Origin: Lamellibrachia columna
Lineage: Eukaryota > Annelida > Polychaeta > Sabellida > Siboglinidae
DNA length: 64,000 bases
NCBI GenBank assembly: GCA_963662155.1
Contig: OY759263.1
Location: 39,023,091-39,087,090 of the forward strand
Direction of reading: 5' to 3'
The position numbers were made by a program, and so were the translations under genes. Of the stretch, positions 36,661-47,985 are shown piece after piece (within the stretch, counting starts at the first letter, position 1; each line of letters opens with the position of its first letter). The notes below the pieces were generated by a model, which had not been told where the DNA came from, did no database searches, and was given only the letters and a program-made list of their open reading frames with translations.

Positions 36661-37279
36661 TGTGTTTTTACTAGTTTTATTACTGGTGTTGCAATGCATA
36701 CCTAAAGAAAATTTTCCGTGTTTAATGTGTTTTAAGCGGGCAATGAAGTTCTTGAATATCTGCGCCACGTTCCGCCATCTGGTGAACAGAAAGGAACAAT
36801 ATTTTACGAACGAAAACGTTTTACGAAATCGCCGCCAGATGGCAGCACATTTCGACTTGTGTGTTGTCTGCTATACAGACTGCTTGCGAACAACGAAATC
36901 CTTTGATCATTCACCCACATATTTCTAAGTTTTCTAGCAATGCACTGTAATACCATATAATAATAATTATATATATCTATATAATATATATATATATAAA
37001 ATCATATCCATATCAGTCAGTCATGTCTCCCATAATTTTATTTCGGTTGCTATTATTAAAATCATGTGACTACTTTCTACTTTGCCACTACTTTGGGATA
37101 TGTAACACATGATGATGCTAATATATATATATATATTATTATTAACTGTTGGTCGCAGCTGTTTAAATTATTATATTTCTGTATTACAAAATCTGTGTAA
37201 CCTATCTTTTGCTGTATAAACCTACATGAGTGTATACACACACAGTCATAGTAATTAATGCACCCAACAGCACCAATTG
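36331..37279. other. Non-coding with (TG)n and two CTCF-like motifs
   Basis: (TG)n at about 36631-36660. CCGCCATCTGGTGAAC at 36772-36787 and GCCGCCAGATGGCAGC at 36831-36846 are facing CTCF-like sequences. Short TA runs lie at about 36970-37000 and 37120. No gene supported. Confidence 0.5.
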
Positions 37280-37362
37280 TGGCAGAAATGTTGTTTGACA
37301 CTGATGCACAAATGTTGTTTGACACTGATGCACAAATGTTGTTTGACACTGATGCACAAATG
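37280..37362. repeat. 24-bp tandem repeat, 3 copies
   Basis: AATGTTGTTTGACACTGATG plus CACA occurs three times in tandem. Confidence 0.93.
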
Positions 37363-38479
37363 CAAAGAGCCAACATTTAATAATGGAGGAGTAATACAAA
37401 AACAAGAACATCTGTTGTGATGTCACAATTACTGTGACTGTGACTGAGCCCTTAATAGACTTATTATGGTCATAACAAGACACAATCTGGCAAGTTGTCA
37501 ACAGAGCTGTGTCATTCTAATGCAGGGCACAACCGGTTGATCTCCTGCAAATGATAACATAACACCTTGATTTGGTTGAACATATACAAACAGAGCATAT
37601 TAAGTACTTGAATACAATACGAGTGATGTTAGTTGCACACATGTAAGAATACAGATACAAGGATACACAGCTACAGCACAATCATTACCTGAACACAAGA
37701 GTTTGTGGTACATCAAGTTGGAACAGACACACAAAATTACATCTCCTAGTAGATGTATGCACGCACACACACATACAGCCATACACTGTCGACACAGCAA
37801 AGCCATCACAGCGCTACATAAGACGCATCTTAGATGACTAGAATACATAATTGCAATTGGCTTATTAATATGTATACCACCTGAAAACATGACTGCCTAA
37901 TAATAATACATATATTAAAAATTTATTTAACATCACATCTTCATAATAATTCTGTATGACTATTTAACGGGTTAACTATTTACTAACAGTCATTCTGTTG
38001 TTATTCGGCTAATATAAAAAATAATAATATAGCATCAGCAGGTGTGATTTGTTAGAATGAAGCTACCTATATGTGCATATAAACAACACCTACATGTACT
38101 ATATAAACAACACCTACATGTAACTATATAAACAATACAAATGCTAGATTGAAGTTTGTGTCAGGATAGATTTGATAGCTTGTGAATGATGTATGTGAAA
38201 TAAATAAAACATAACATATTTATCTGTAACAAAACAAACATTTAGAAACAAATCATGTCCAGCTTTTAAGTTTTTCCAATCAGCAATCAACTGCACCCTT
38301 TGCTAAATAGACACTGTAAATTAAAACGTTTAACTGACATTACTGAACTGCCAATTCTGCTAAGTTATATAATTCATTGATAAAAAGGCCATATGTAGGT
38401 AGAATCGCAAAAAAGGGTATTGTCAGCCTGGCAGAGACAGAGTAACTGTTTAACTGTCTGAATATGAGGGAAGGCAAAG
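37363..38479. other. AT-rich non-coding stretch
   Basis: AACAACACCTACATGTA is duplicated around 38085-38115. Nothing else recognised. Confidence 0.5.
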
Positions 38480-39380
38480 CAATTGCGTGAAAGGAGAAAC
38501 AAGACATAGTTGTCTAAAAGGAGACACCAGACATAGTTGTCTAAAAGGAGAAACCAGACAGAGTTGTCTAAAAGGAGAAACCAGACAAGAGTTGTCTAAA
38601 AGGAAAAACCAGACATTGTCAAAAAACCCTGACAGTTATCTAAAAGGAGAAGCCATACAGGGTTTTCTGAAAGGAAAAGCCATACAAAGTTGCCTGAAAG
38701 AAGAAACCAGACAAAGTTGTCTAAAATGAGAATGCAAACAAAGTTGTCTGAAACGAGAAGGCAGACAAAGTTGTCAGAAAGAAGAAGCCATATAAAGTCA
38801 TCTAAAATGAGAAACCCAACAAAGTTATCAGAAAGGAGAAACCACACAAAGTTGTCTAAAAGGAAAAGCAGACAAAGTTGTCAGATAGGAGAAGGCAGAC
38901 AAAATTGTCTGAAATGAGAAGGTAAAGTTGCCAGAAAGGTGAAGCCATACAAAGTTGTCCAAAAGGAGAAGGCAGACAAAGTTGTCAGAAAGGAGAAGCC
39001 ATACAAAGTTGTCTGAAAGGAGAAGGCAGACAAAGTTATCAGAAAGGAGAAGCCATACAAAGTTGCCTGAAAGGAGAAACCATAAAGTTGCCTAAAAGGA
39101 GAAGGCAGTCAAAGTTGTCAGAAAGGAGAATCCATACAAAGTTGTCTGAAAGGAAAAAACAGACAAAGTTCTCTAAAAGGAGAAGACAGACAAAATTGTC
39201 TGAAACGAGAAGCAGACAAAGTTCTCAGAAAGGAGAATCCATACAAAGTTGACTAAAAAGAGAAGGCTGACAAAATTGTCAGAAAGGAGAAGCCATACAA
39301 AGTTATCTGAAACAAAAAGGCAACAGAGAAGCCAGACAAATTTATCTGAAAGGAGAAGCCAGACAAAATTCTTTGACAAT
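38480..39380. repeat. About 27-bp degenerate minisatellite, about 33 copies
   Basis: The unit resembles AAAGGAGAAACCAGACAAAG plus TTGTCTG. It is heavily mutated and has variable length (25-30 bp), so this is an old array. Lys-rich and Leu-rich short frames over it are artefacts. Confidence 0.93.
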
Positions 39381-40287
39381 TTTAGACAAAATGTTTTTGG
39401 GACTTACAGGTAGTGCCGGGACCCAAGTTTAATTAATAGAAAATATAGCTGATTAATGCTGAAAGATAGTTATGTTTACAGAATGCCCAAAACATCAATG
39501 TGATAATATGCAATAACAAAAAGAGAGTAATAGATTATAATTATTTTCAACATTTCATTATAAAACATGCTATTAGGGGTAAAATTACACCTAAAGATTA
39601 TGTACCTAAATATATCACATGTAAAATAAAACAACTTGCACATGCCCCATTTTCAAAGCTCCTTTTGCCAAAATAAAAAATTGTTCATACAGCCTGGGCT
39701 TTTGATACAGTTAAAGTTGATATATTTAACTGATTTTTCAACATCTGTTGTTACTGCAGGAAGCCCAAACGTTACAGCTCAAGTATTTTTACACAGTTCC
39801 TGTTTAAGTGAGCACTCCCACATCAATATGCTACAACATAAATGATAATTAAAGTGTATAAGATATGTAATCTCAGAATCATGATTCAACATCTCACCAA
39901 ATGTCACTTATGGGAATATACTTGTACATGGTAGTTGTCTATTAAACACACTGGAGACTGATCATTAAGTTAATTCTTAAAAGCAGGAAGCCAAAACAAA
40001 CATATAATCATACAATGCACAGAACTCAATACTCTTTAACACAAGAAACAGGGCACAACTCTACACACAGGTTCTCTTTATCAATTACTCGCCTGAAATG
40101 CAGCTAGTTGCAAAAGATGCTCTGCATTCTGGCCAAGTATGTGACTTGATGGTATAGGGTGGAATACAATGCATTAAAGTATACAGCTGTTATGAGTTAT
40201 GTGTGTACATAAGACGCTCTACTGTTGTTTGACAAGATAATGAAGTAGAGTGCATGCTGGCTGAACCAATGACTAGTCATACTGCAA
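39381..40287. other. Gene B 3' flank
   Basis: AT-rich sequence downstream of gene B (minus strand). It probably includes its 3' UTR. No distinct feature recognised. Confidence 0.45.
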
Positions 40288-41163
40288 CTATAGATTTGAT
40301 TCAATCTGCATAGAATTTGCAGACTCACTTTTTGAATCATCATCAGAATTGTTCACCTCATAATCTTCATCGTCATTGCCATGGTAGTTGCCAATTTCAT
40401 AACCGACAATTGTAGCATGGTCCAACTTTCCTGGAGCCTTATGCATCTGTGCCATAATTTCTAGGTCACGGCGTTTTCTTTCCTTCGATCGCAATTTCTT
40501 ACCATATAAGTTTGGATTTTCCAGAACTTGTCGTTTCTGATTGGTCAGTTTGAGCACATGTTGAAGAATGGCTCCACAGAGCTCCTGAGCTGAACATGGA
40601 ACTTCAGCAAACAGCTCAAACTCATGAATGATGCGTTCCATCTCCTTTACAGCATACTGGTGTCTCTCATGAGGTGTCATCTCTGGCTTACCCTCCTGTA
40701 TGCCGCACTGCTCACTTACCCTGCCATCACCCTCTTCTTGACTGTCACCCCCTTCTTGCTTCTTCTTCGACACAGCAATCTTTGTGACAACTGGATCAAA
40801 GTTATCAGAAATTCCATCTGTTGTCAAGTAGATGATATCGCCGGGGTCAACAAAGGTCATAGAACATGTCAAGTTGTGCAGTTCTGGTTGTATTCCATTA
40901 ACTGGGCCAAGTGCACCTCCTGCGTCGCGGATATCTCGCTCTAGTGATATGTCATGTGATCCAGTTGTGATTTCTCGAACGCCATGCTGTTTGCTGAAGA
41001 CATATGCAAGGCTATCTCCCACATTGACAATGCACACCACAAACTGACGTGAGTGCAAGACCGGACAAACCAAGGCGACACACAGTGTTGTTAGACCTCC
41101 ACCACGGGCCAGGATGCATTGTTGAGCAGCATCTAGAGACTGCAGTAGCAGTCGCGTCACCTC
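40288..41163 (-). CDS. Gene B last exon: PP2C-like domain, C-terminal half
   Basis: A Ser/Thr phosphatase-like (PP2C fold) protein of the type annotated as PP2C-like domain-containing protein CG9801. The acceptor TTGTATTGTTGTAG precedes GAG GTG ACG. The 292-codon exon enters in phase 0 and ends at the stop after MQIESNL. PP2C motifs in order are GGGLTTLCVALVCPV (strand near motif 4), VCIVNVGDSLAYVFS (motif 5, NVGDS), DPGDIIYLTTDGISDNFDP (motif 8, TTDG-x-SDN) and GKLDHATIVGYEIG (motif 11, where canonical PP2Cs have DN and this has DH). A charged Glu-rich insert lies between motifs 8 and 11. The acidic tail DEDYEVNNSDDDSKSES is probably disordered. The changed metal-site motifs leave open whether it is an active enzyme. 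Confidence 0.88.
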   Translation of the reverse strand, partial: EVTRLLLQSLDAAQQCILARGGGLTTLCVALVCPVLHSRQFVVCIVNVGDSLAYVFSKQHGVREITTGSHDISLERDIRDAGGALGPVNGIQPELHNLTCSMTFVDPGDIIYLTTDGISDNFDPVVTKIAVSKKKQEGGDSQEEGDGRVSEQCGIQEGKPEMTPHERHQYAVKEMERIIHEFELFAEVPCSAQELCGAILQHVLKLTNQKRQVLENPNLYGKKLRSKERKRRDLEIMAQMHKAPGKLDHATIVGYEIGNYHGNDDEDYEVNNSDDDSKSESANSMQIESNL

Positions 41164-42389
41164 CTACAACAATACAAATGTTGTGAGAACATGCTCTGTG
41201 AACTTCATGGAAGACAGCAACATTACTAACTCTTCTGCAAAAACACCTTCAACATTCACTTCTCATTAAAACTGGCCTAGTCTAAATGTACTATTATTGA
41301 GATTCAAACACTTGCTAATTATGAATAAGCATCATGAAATGTTGACAATGACATCCTAATAAATGTGCCAGAGGTGACCAGCTAATTAGATGATTAGGCC
41401 ACATCCCATTACCAGTCAAATGACTATGTTATGTTTACAGGTTATGAGCTATTAACAACCAATAATTTAATGTGCAATGAATAGTACAAATTTAAACACA
41501 ATAAAATATAACACCATTTGTAATGTGTGGAAACTAGATACCTGTATAAGTAAACAACAGTGTGTTCGAAAGAGAATGAACAGAAGTGTAATACTTATCA
41601 ATGGTTCACCCCAACCAGTACACTTAATATACATACAATACTGTACTTACAAAAAGTTACAAATTCATAAATAATGCATACATCATATAATGTTTACAGT
41701 TGCCTTACTTTTTAGTTACCCCTTTTATTTTTTATTTGTTGGTTGATGGATCCACCGACCTAATATTTCTGTTAAAAAACAAAGACATTTTTTCATGGGC
41801 ATTTTGTCAAATACGATTGTATTTGTCATCTTTATGATTCTCGAAATTCCTGAAACTAAAGTATGATAATAAATAAAATTTAAGATACTGTGAGATAACA
41901 GGTGGTGATCACCAGGCCTATTGTCTTTGTGTGCACTTTTTCAGTCCAAGTAGTGTCGCATTGCAACAGTATCTTCTGCAGTGAGTGTTAGTGGCTTATA
42001 TTATCGCTCAAATTGGATGCAATCCACGGCGCTATATGGACTGCAAAAACGCTATATTTAAAAAGAATATGGTCTTCGTATGTGGAATGACTGAATGAAA
42101 TGGCATAGAAAAAATTAGGTGAGAATGTTGTTTAGTGGCATAAATAAAGGGTAGTTTAATTAACAGGACATAATGCCAGGACTCATTCATATGTATATAG
42201 ATTCTTCGAACTGTGTATCAGTGAATGTGTGACTCTGCTTACAAAGAAATCAACAGATACCTGATAAAGACGAAAATCTGGTGGACTCTTGATGAACAAA
42301 TGGGTTCCTTGTCTACTTGCCATGTGGAGCTGATTACACCTCAATTATAACAGTTTCTATCCATGTCTCATTGTACCATGCAGACTTAC
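41164..42389. other. Gene B intron
   Basis: An intron of about 1.2 kb, AT-rich, without recognisable transposons. Confidence 0.6.
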
Positions 42390-42571
42390 ATGTGTTGTAG
42401 TGAAAGGTGACCATCCAGAGAAGAGTTGTTGATGGATGAATTGGACACACCCATAGACAGCACACCTGGCTGCCAACATTGATTTCTCCCCCCAGTTCAC
42501 ACCATCAGCCACTATCAGCAGACCACTGTTCTTGCGTGCACATACCGCAAACGAATCAGCTATTGGCTCTC
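42390..42571 (-). CDS. Gene B internal exon: PP2C-like motifs 1-2
   Basis: The exon has 182 bp, with acceptor TTTGTTGAAG before it and donor GTAAGT after it. Entering with 2 bases (phase 1) and leaving in phase 0, it fits both neighbours. It encodes EPIADSFAVCARKNSGLLIV, then ADGVNWGEKSMLAARCAVYG and CVQFIHQQLF. The ADGVNWGEKS box replaces the canonical DGHGG of PP2C motif 2. It keeps the metal-binding Asp and first Gly but loses His-Gly-Gly, as I remember for CG9801-type proteins. Joined to the previous exon it gives NPVTGKISGEPIADSFA, which reads smoothly across the splice. Confidence 0.9.
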
Positions 42572-43057
42572 CTTCAACAAACAGGCACATTGCAACCAGT
42601 AAATCTAGCAGTTAGAATGAGCTTCTAAACCCATCAGTCAACTCTGACAAAAATATTTCTCATATGGCATGTTTTATTTATTGTTTACCCTTTCTCCAAC
42701 ATATGGAGGATAATGAAGGTTTACACTGCTTTTCTAGGGACACATTCTGATGTCATTTTGAACTTAATGTCTGCTTAGGAATCATCATGTTTCCCTGGTT
42801 TTTTACTTGCCAACTACTGTCAACTAACATAGAAGTATGGTTCAGAATTGACAAGGTTGACACATATCTGAAGAGGTCAGATTACACATAGATTAAAAAT
42901 GTTGGACTCTCGATAAGCCAATGACTTCCTTGTCCACTTGCCATCTGGGCTTTTGCCTTGGATGGCAATCTTGTTAAATTCATTTCATCAAAAATAATAT
43001 TATTATTTGAGTGGAATAATGTTATATTGTACATAAAGGTATGTGTCACCAAACTGT
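42572..43057. other. Gene B intron, left part
   Basis: No feature other than the nearby SINE. Confidence 0.5.
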
Positions 43058-43384
43058 GGGGAGCGGTGGTCTAATGGTTAGAGCACCCGCCTGTCAATCG
43101 AGAGGACGGTGGTTCGATTCCACCTCCACCGTTTCGAAGCTTGGGCAATTTTGTTCACCCCACTTTGCCCGTGTCTTTCGGAAGAGACACTAAAAGCAGT
43201 TGGTCCAAACTCCTGTGTTAGCTCAAGATTGGGCTGTTTGGAGTATAACTACTTGAGACTTGAGAACTGGATGAACATGTTTCTATAGATCTGACTGGTG
43301 ATTGTCAGCAAGTGAAGTACCCCCTCTGGTGGGTTTTGAAGAGTCAGGGACTGAACCATAAATTGCTCAATTAAAATTTTTTTT
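43058..43384 (+). mobile_element. tRNA-derived SINE in gene B intron
   Basis: The head GGGAGCGGTGGTCTAATGG has an A box. The T-arm GGTGGTTCGATTCCACC is a perfect 5-bp stem with B box. The anticodon region CCGCCTGTCAATCGAGAGG resembles tRNA-Asp (GTC). The acceptor stem is degenerate, so this is not a working tRNA gene. The body carries GTCTTTCGGAAGAGACACTA and GGTCC, a conserved SINE core seen in several marine animals, and ends in (T)n. It is antisense to gene B. A diverged relative with the same TTCGAAGCTT-GGCAATTT body is at 53940-54245. Confidence 0.82.
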
Positions 43385-43736
43385 TCATTCCTCAAACTAA
43401 CTGGTCTTTGTGGTTGCTATCAAGTTGCTAAGTGCTGTTAAATTTTGAAAATCCATTTAAATGCGTAAGCATTCATTAACCAAGATAGACCTAAACGATT
43501 TGGATATTTTAAAAACATTTCTGCTTACATTTCAAAGTTAGGAATATAAAAAATACATTATAACAGAATATGACTGATATGTAAGAAAACATACCTCTGT
43601 TTTTAAAATAACAGTTAGTTGAAGGTGAGGATTAATGCAAAATGAATGATTTATAGCGTAAAAAGAAACAGTCTATGGAACAGCAGTCTTTTGTCAGCAT
43701 CATTAACTAAATTAATTCAATATCAAGTGAACTCAC

Positions 43737-46697
43737 CTGATATTTTCCCGGTCACTGGGTTCTGGTCATACAGGGACATGCATATACCATATGCTTTCCG
43801 ACTCTTCACATTCCAACTCTCAGCTCCAGCAATATCACATATATTGGAGACAGTTGGTGACACTGTGCTCAAGGGTGACATTCTTGTAGCAGGTGACACT
43901 GATGTTGTAGTTGACACTTGGGTAGCTGGTGAAGCAGTGGTGCTTGTGCTGACAGGAGAGACATGTTTGGTTGGGGTCAGACTAGGATTGTCAGTTGATT
44001 TGCTTGATGAGCCACCTTGACGAGTTGATAACAACTTCTTTGTTTCACTTGCAGAATGTGACACAGATATGTTTGTTGATGATTTTGTTGGACTGACACC
44101 AGATGATGCAGCATATCTAGGACATGTTGTTGCTGAACCATTCAATGGACTCTCTACCTTTGGCATGTCACTCATTGATGTAGGTCTTACATGACGCAAG
44201 TTACCTGTCTTAGGACTTGTAGAAGTCGTTGTGTAGATTGTGATCACTCCAGGTTTTAGCGGAAGCACAAATTTGCGCGACATATCAGCAGAACTGTCTG
44301 ATTTTGTCCTCTTCATGTTCGATTTCTTTTTTCGATGACCGTGCTTACGTGTCTGAGGAGACGAATCAACTGTATTGGACTTGCTCACCTCTTTCTTGTT
44401 GACATCTGTGTTTGATCTGCTAAGTCCTGCAGTAGATGGGCCATTTCCCATGTCTGACGTGCTGACTCTAGTAGGTGACTTGCTGTCTTTAATGTTTTCA
44501 ATACACACTTCTTTGGTTTTCTGGTCATCTTTTAAATCCGGTATATCAATACCAAACACATCGCTGTCAGTGAATTCAGAACTTGTTGAATGAAGCAAAA
44601 GGCCATTTTCTTCATCATCAAGATTCTGCTGCTGACCAGGAGAACTAACAGGACAGGACAGGCAACTTGCTTGTTTACAGCTAGTTTTGGTAGCCTCACT
44701 ATCATGCATATAAGCATGTTCTGCATTACTTGTGTTCTTCCTTGAACTTTCTGTGTCACTCGTACTTTCTTCAGCCATTTCTGCATTAGATGTTTTTGGC
44801 TTAACATATTCTCTGTTGTCAGTGCTTTGCTTTGTTATTGTTGTATCATCTATTCTTGGTTTATCATTTCCGGCATCATGTGTGCCTGGTTTTTCACTTA
44901 CTGTGTCATCTGTGCTAGGACAAATGTTTTCTGTATTGTCTGTGTTAAGTTTACCTTTCTTTGCACTATGTATGGATGGTTTGGCTTCATCTGTGACTAG
45001 TTTACCATTTTCTGCAGCTGCTGTTTTTAGCTTAGCTTCTTCTGTGCTTGCTGAAACATCTGTATTATCTATGTTTGGTTTAACTTCTTCTGTGCTTGCT
45101 GACACTTCTGTATTGTCTGTGCTTGGCTTGGTCTCAATTGTGCTTGATTTAACATCTTCAGAATTGCATGTGCTTGCTTTGGCTTCATCTGTGTTTGTTT
45201 TGGCTTCATCGGTGCTTGGTTTAACATCCACTGTGTTGTTTATGCTTGGTTTAACATCCGCTGTGCTTGGCGTAACATCTTCTTGATTGTCTGTACTTGC
45301 TTTGGCTTCAATTGTCCTTGGTTTAACTTCTGCTGTGTTGTCTGTGCTGGGTTTGGCTTCATCTATGCTTGGTCTAACATATTCAGTGTTGTCTTTGTTT
45401 GGTTTAAAATCCTCAGTGCTGTCTTTGTTTCGTTTAACATCCTCATTGTTGTCTTTGCTTTGTTTAACATCCCCGGTGTTGTCTTTATCTGCTTTGGCTT
45501 CATTTGTGCTTGGGTTATCTTCTTCGATATTGTTTGTGCTTGTATCTGCGATTAGTTTACCATTCACAGAAATGTGTTTGTTCACTTTAGTATCATCTAT
45601 GATTAGTTCGACACTATCTATGCTGTACTTAACACATCCTGTTTCACTCCCCTTGATTTGATCAATGTTTCTTTCATCTGTCTGCAAATGTTCACTCTGA
45701 CTATCATGCACCTCTGATTGGAGACTGCGAAGGTTATCAATGTTTGGTTTAGCCGTTTCATCTGCACACACTGCCATTATGCTATGTTGCACATTAATGT
45801 CATCAGTCACATATGACTTACTTATTTCAAGCACAGAGTTTTTATCGCAAGATTTGTGGACATGCTCAGATGGACCATTTGTACCAGTAGCTATAACACA
45901 GATTCTATTTACTTCATGCACGAGGCCATTAGTGCATGAACTAGAACTTTCACATTGTCCAGTTAAGTTATAACTGTCCTTCTGTTTGCTTGCAACTGAA
46001 TGTTTCATGGCATGGCAAGAGCCACTACTAGCCAGTGTTGTGGTTGCAGTGTTGTCTAGTCGTGAACTAGAGGTACCACATTCTTCATGAATGCCCAAAC
46101 GCATTTTGTTATTAGAAGACCTGGCTGCTTCAAATGATGTAGAAGTGTCCTGTGACTGAGTTGGTAGAGAACATTGCTGTTGTTGGGTTGTTCTCGCATT
46201 CTTCTCTTTGTCACCTGATCTAGAACTGCTGTGTAGATGGCCTGAACTTAGCTGATGTTGAGTGGAGATTCCTTGATGCTTGGTGGAGTTGCTGACATGT
46301 GGCACAGCTGCACAACCACCAGCAGACAGCGGTGGTGAAGCTGCAGCTGTTACATGATGGTTGCCTGTTGTGGACAGCTGTGTGGATGTAAATGTACCAG
46401 TATATGTTGTCTTAGCTGCTTCGGCTTGCTGTATAGATGTATCTGTACTAGCAGACAGCTGTGGTGATGTAACTGTTGTCTTAGCTGCTTTGGCTTGCTG
46501 TGTGGATGTATCTGTACTAAAAGACAGCTGTGGTGATGCAGCAGTTGTATTAGCTGCTTTGGCTTGCGGTGTGGATGTATCAGTACTGGCAGACAGCTGT
46601 GGATGTGTATTTATTAGATCTGAGTCAGCCTGACACTCCAGGGAGTCACAGCAAGCACAAGGGATGGAGTCGGCGAGGTGTTGGTTGGCAGGAGACA
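43737..46697 (-). CDS. Gene B giant exon: disordered, repeat-rich region
   Basis: The acceptor GTGTGCCGTTTCAG precedes TGTCTCCTGCC, and the donor GTGAGT follows TATCAG. The 2961-bp exon is phase 1 at both ends and open throughout (987 residues). It starts SPANQHLADSIPCACCDSLE. Three 27-residue repeats of the type SPQLSASTDTS-QQAKAAKTT follow (about 46400-46620). Then come cysteine/histidine-poor Ser/Thr-rich parts, and a long D/K/T/S-rich stretch of DNTEDVKPSTDEAK-like repeats (about 44720-45560). KHGHRKKKSNMKRTKSD, a nuclear-localisation-like basic patch, is at about 44300-44350, and ESWNVKSRKAYGICMSLYDQ leads into the phosphatase-like domain. A gene frame this long without stops, phase-compatible with its neighbours, is real. 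Antisense frames are shadows. Most of the exon is predicted disordered, and its role is unknown. Confidence 0.85.
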
Positions 46698-47824
46698 CTG
46701 AAACGGCACACAAACATAACATCGACAAATAACCTTTTCAATGGCATAAATGCTGTGTTTACCTATGTAAAATAGCTGAAAAATCCAGTCACAGCAATGA
46801 TGGACACGATACACAGACGGCCAGAAGTGTTCAATATGATCACAACACTAACACTTCAATTATGACATAGACACTGCTACCATGACATGATGGACATGAC
46901 ACACAGACAGCCAGTGTGAAGTGTTCAATATGATCACAACACTAGCACTTCAATTACGACATAATTACTGCTACCATGACATGCATGCACACATGCACAG
47001 TGAATAATGAAACACATACTTCATTAACCCTTTAGATACTTAGTCGGCTATTATTGGTTGAACACTCAAATCCTGACTTGGCTTTTGCTGCCCTACTTTG
47101 AATGACCATATCAGTGGTTGACCTATAACCTTTAGGTTGATGCCGTTTTTAATGGGTGGTTGTATTGAAATTTTTACAGTATTTTGCGATTCAAACCAAC
47201 TCATCACTGTCTTTGTTTTTATTGAGTCTCACGTAATGGCAGTAGCCCATTAATGCAGATACACTGCGTGAAGTGAAGTACTTTGTATTTTAGACTAGTT
47301 GGTAATATTAAATACTGTTTCTTGGGAAAATTTATTGAAGTATTCATAGTAATTGTTTGTGATTTTTTTCGAATCCAGTTGTCATCGAGCAATGAACAAT
47401 ATATCGTCCCTGTCGACTCATAAACTAACAACAACTACGTTATTCACACAGACTTATAATATAATATACTTTGAATTACTTTCTTGTAGGGAACCTTGAA
47501 ATAAATTAACTTGCAATTGTAGTTTTTAAGACAAAAGTTATAGCTGAAATACCAACCTGACCCATATTTCACAAAAATGAACCATTTCTTCAGGACTTCA
47601 GCATATATATTGACAAATTTCATATGATCTAAAGGGTCAATACAAATACAATGCATGATGGGATAGCTATGTGGAAAGCAAGTAGTAATTTCTGACATGG
47701 GGTATACGATTAATAGGCACTTACATTCAGAGAAGGCCAAAATATTGGAAAATACACCAATCTTATTTGAGGAAGAAAGAGTGTACTGTACATCATTTAG
47801 AAAGTAATCAAGCAGTCTGTATAC
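46698..47824. other. Gene B intron with a roughly 113-bp tandem duplication
   Basis: At about 46805-46985, AGTGTTCAATATGATCACAA and ACTGCTACCATGACATG occur twice in the same order (unit about 113 bp). The remainder is AT-rich. Confidence 0.6.
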
Positions 47825-47985
47825 CTGGCTGAACTATTGGCAGTTTCGGTACTACTGCTAGTCCCTTTTCTGGGCCAGAGTAGGAGGCAAACATGTCTGG
47901 CAATAGTGGCGCTATCTGGTGGTTTGGCAGACCATCGGTCAAGCGGCTGCACCACACGTCTGTACCTGCCTTCGTCTTCTGGCTT
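47825..47985 (-). CDS. Gene B candidate upstream exon
   Basis: The acceptor GTTGGATGTTGTTGTAG precedes AAGCCAG, and the donor GTATAC follows TTCAGCCAG. The 161-bp segment is open in the frame QKTKAGTDVWCSRLTDGLPN, then HQIAPLLPDMFASYSGPEKG and LAVVPKLPIVQP, leaving in phase 1. That is exactly what the 46697 exon needs (joined: VQP-VSPANQ). It enters in phase 2 from an exon not found. High-complexity coding and phase agreement favour a real exon. There is no domain to confirm it, and other frames are also open. The acceptor is at the very edge of a 52-bp minisatellite. Confidence 0.55.

Noticed and set aside
36629..36928. 99-codon + strand frame with cysteines (CVVCYTDC)
   Set aside because: Begins in a TG repeat, no domain recognised, no compatible splice sites found.
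43058..43130. Functional tRNA-Asp gene
   Set aside because: T-arm and anticodon region are good, but the acceptor stem has mismatches and the sequence continues into a SINE body with a poly(T) end.
44732..45661. + strand hydrophobic frames (Val/Leu/Ser-rich, 90-184 codons) that look like membrane proteins
   Set aside because: Shadow of the gene B exon. The hydrophobic look comes from reading Asp/Thr/Lys-rich repeats antisense.
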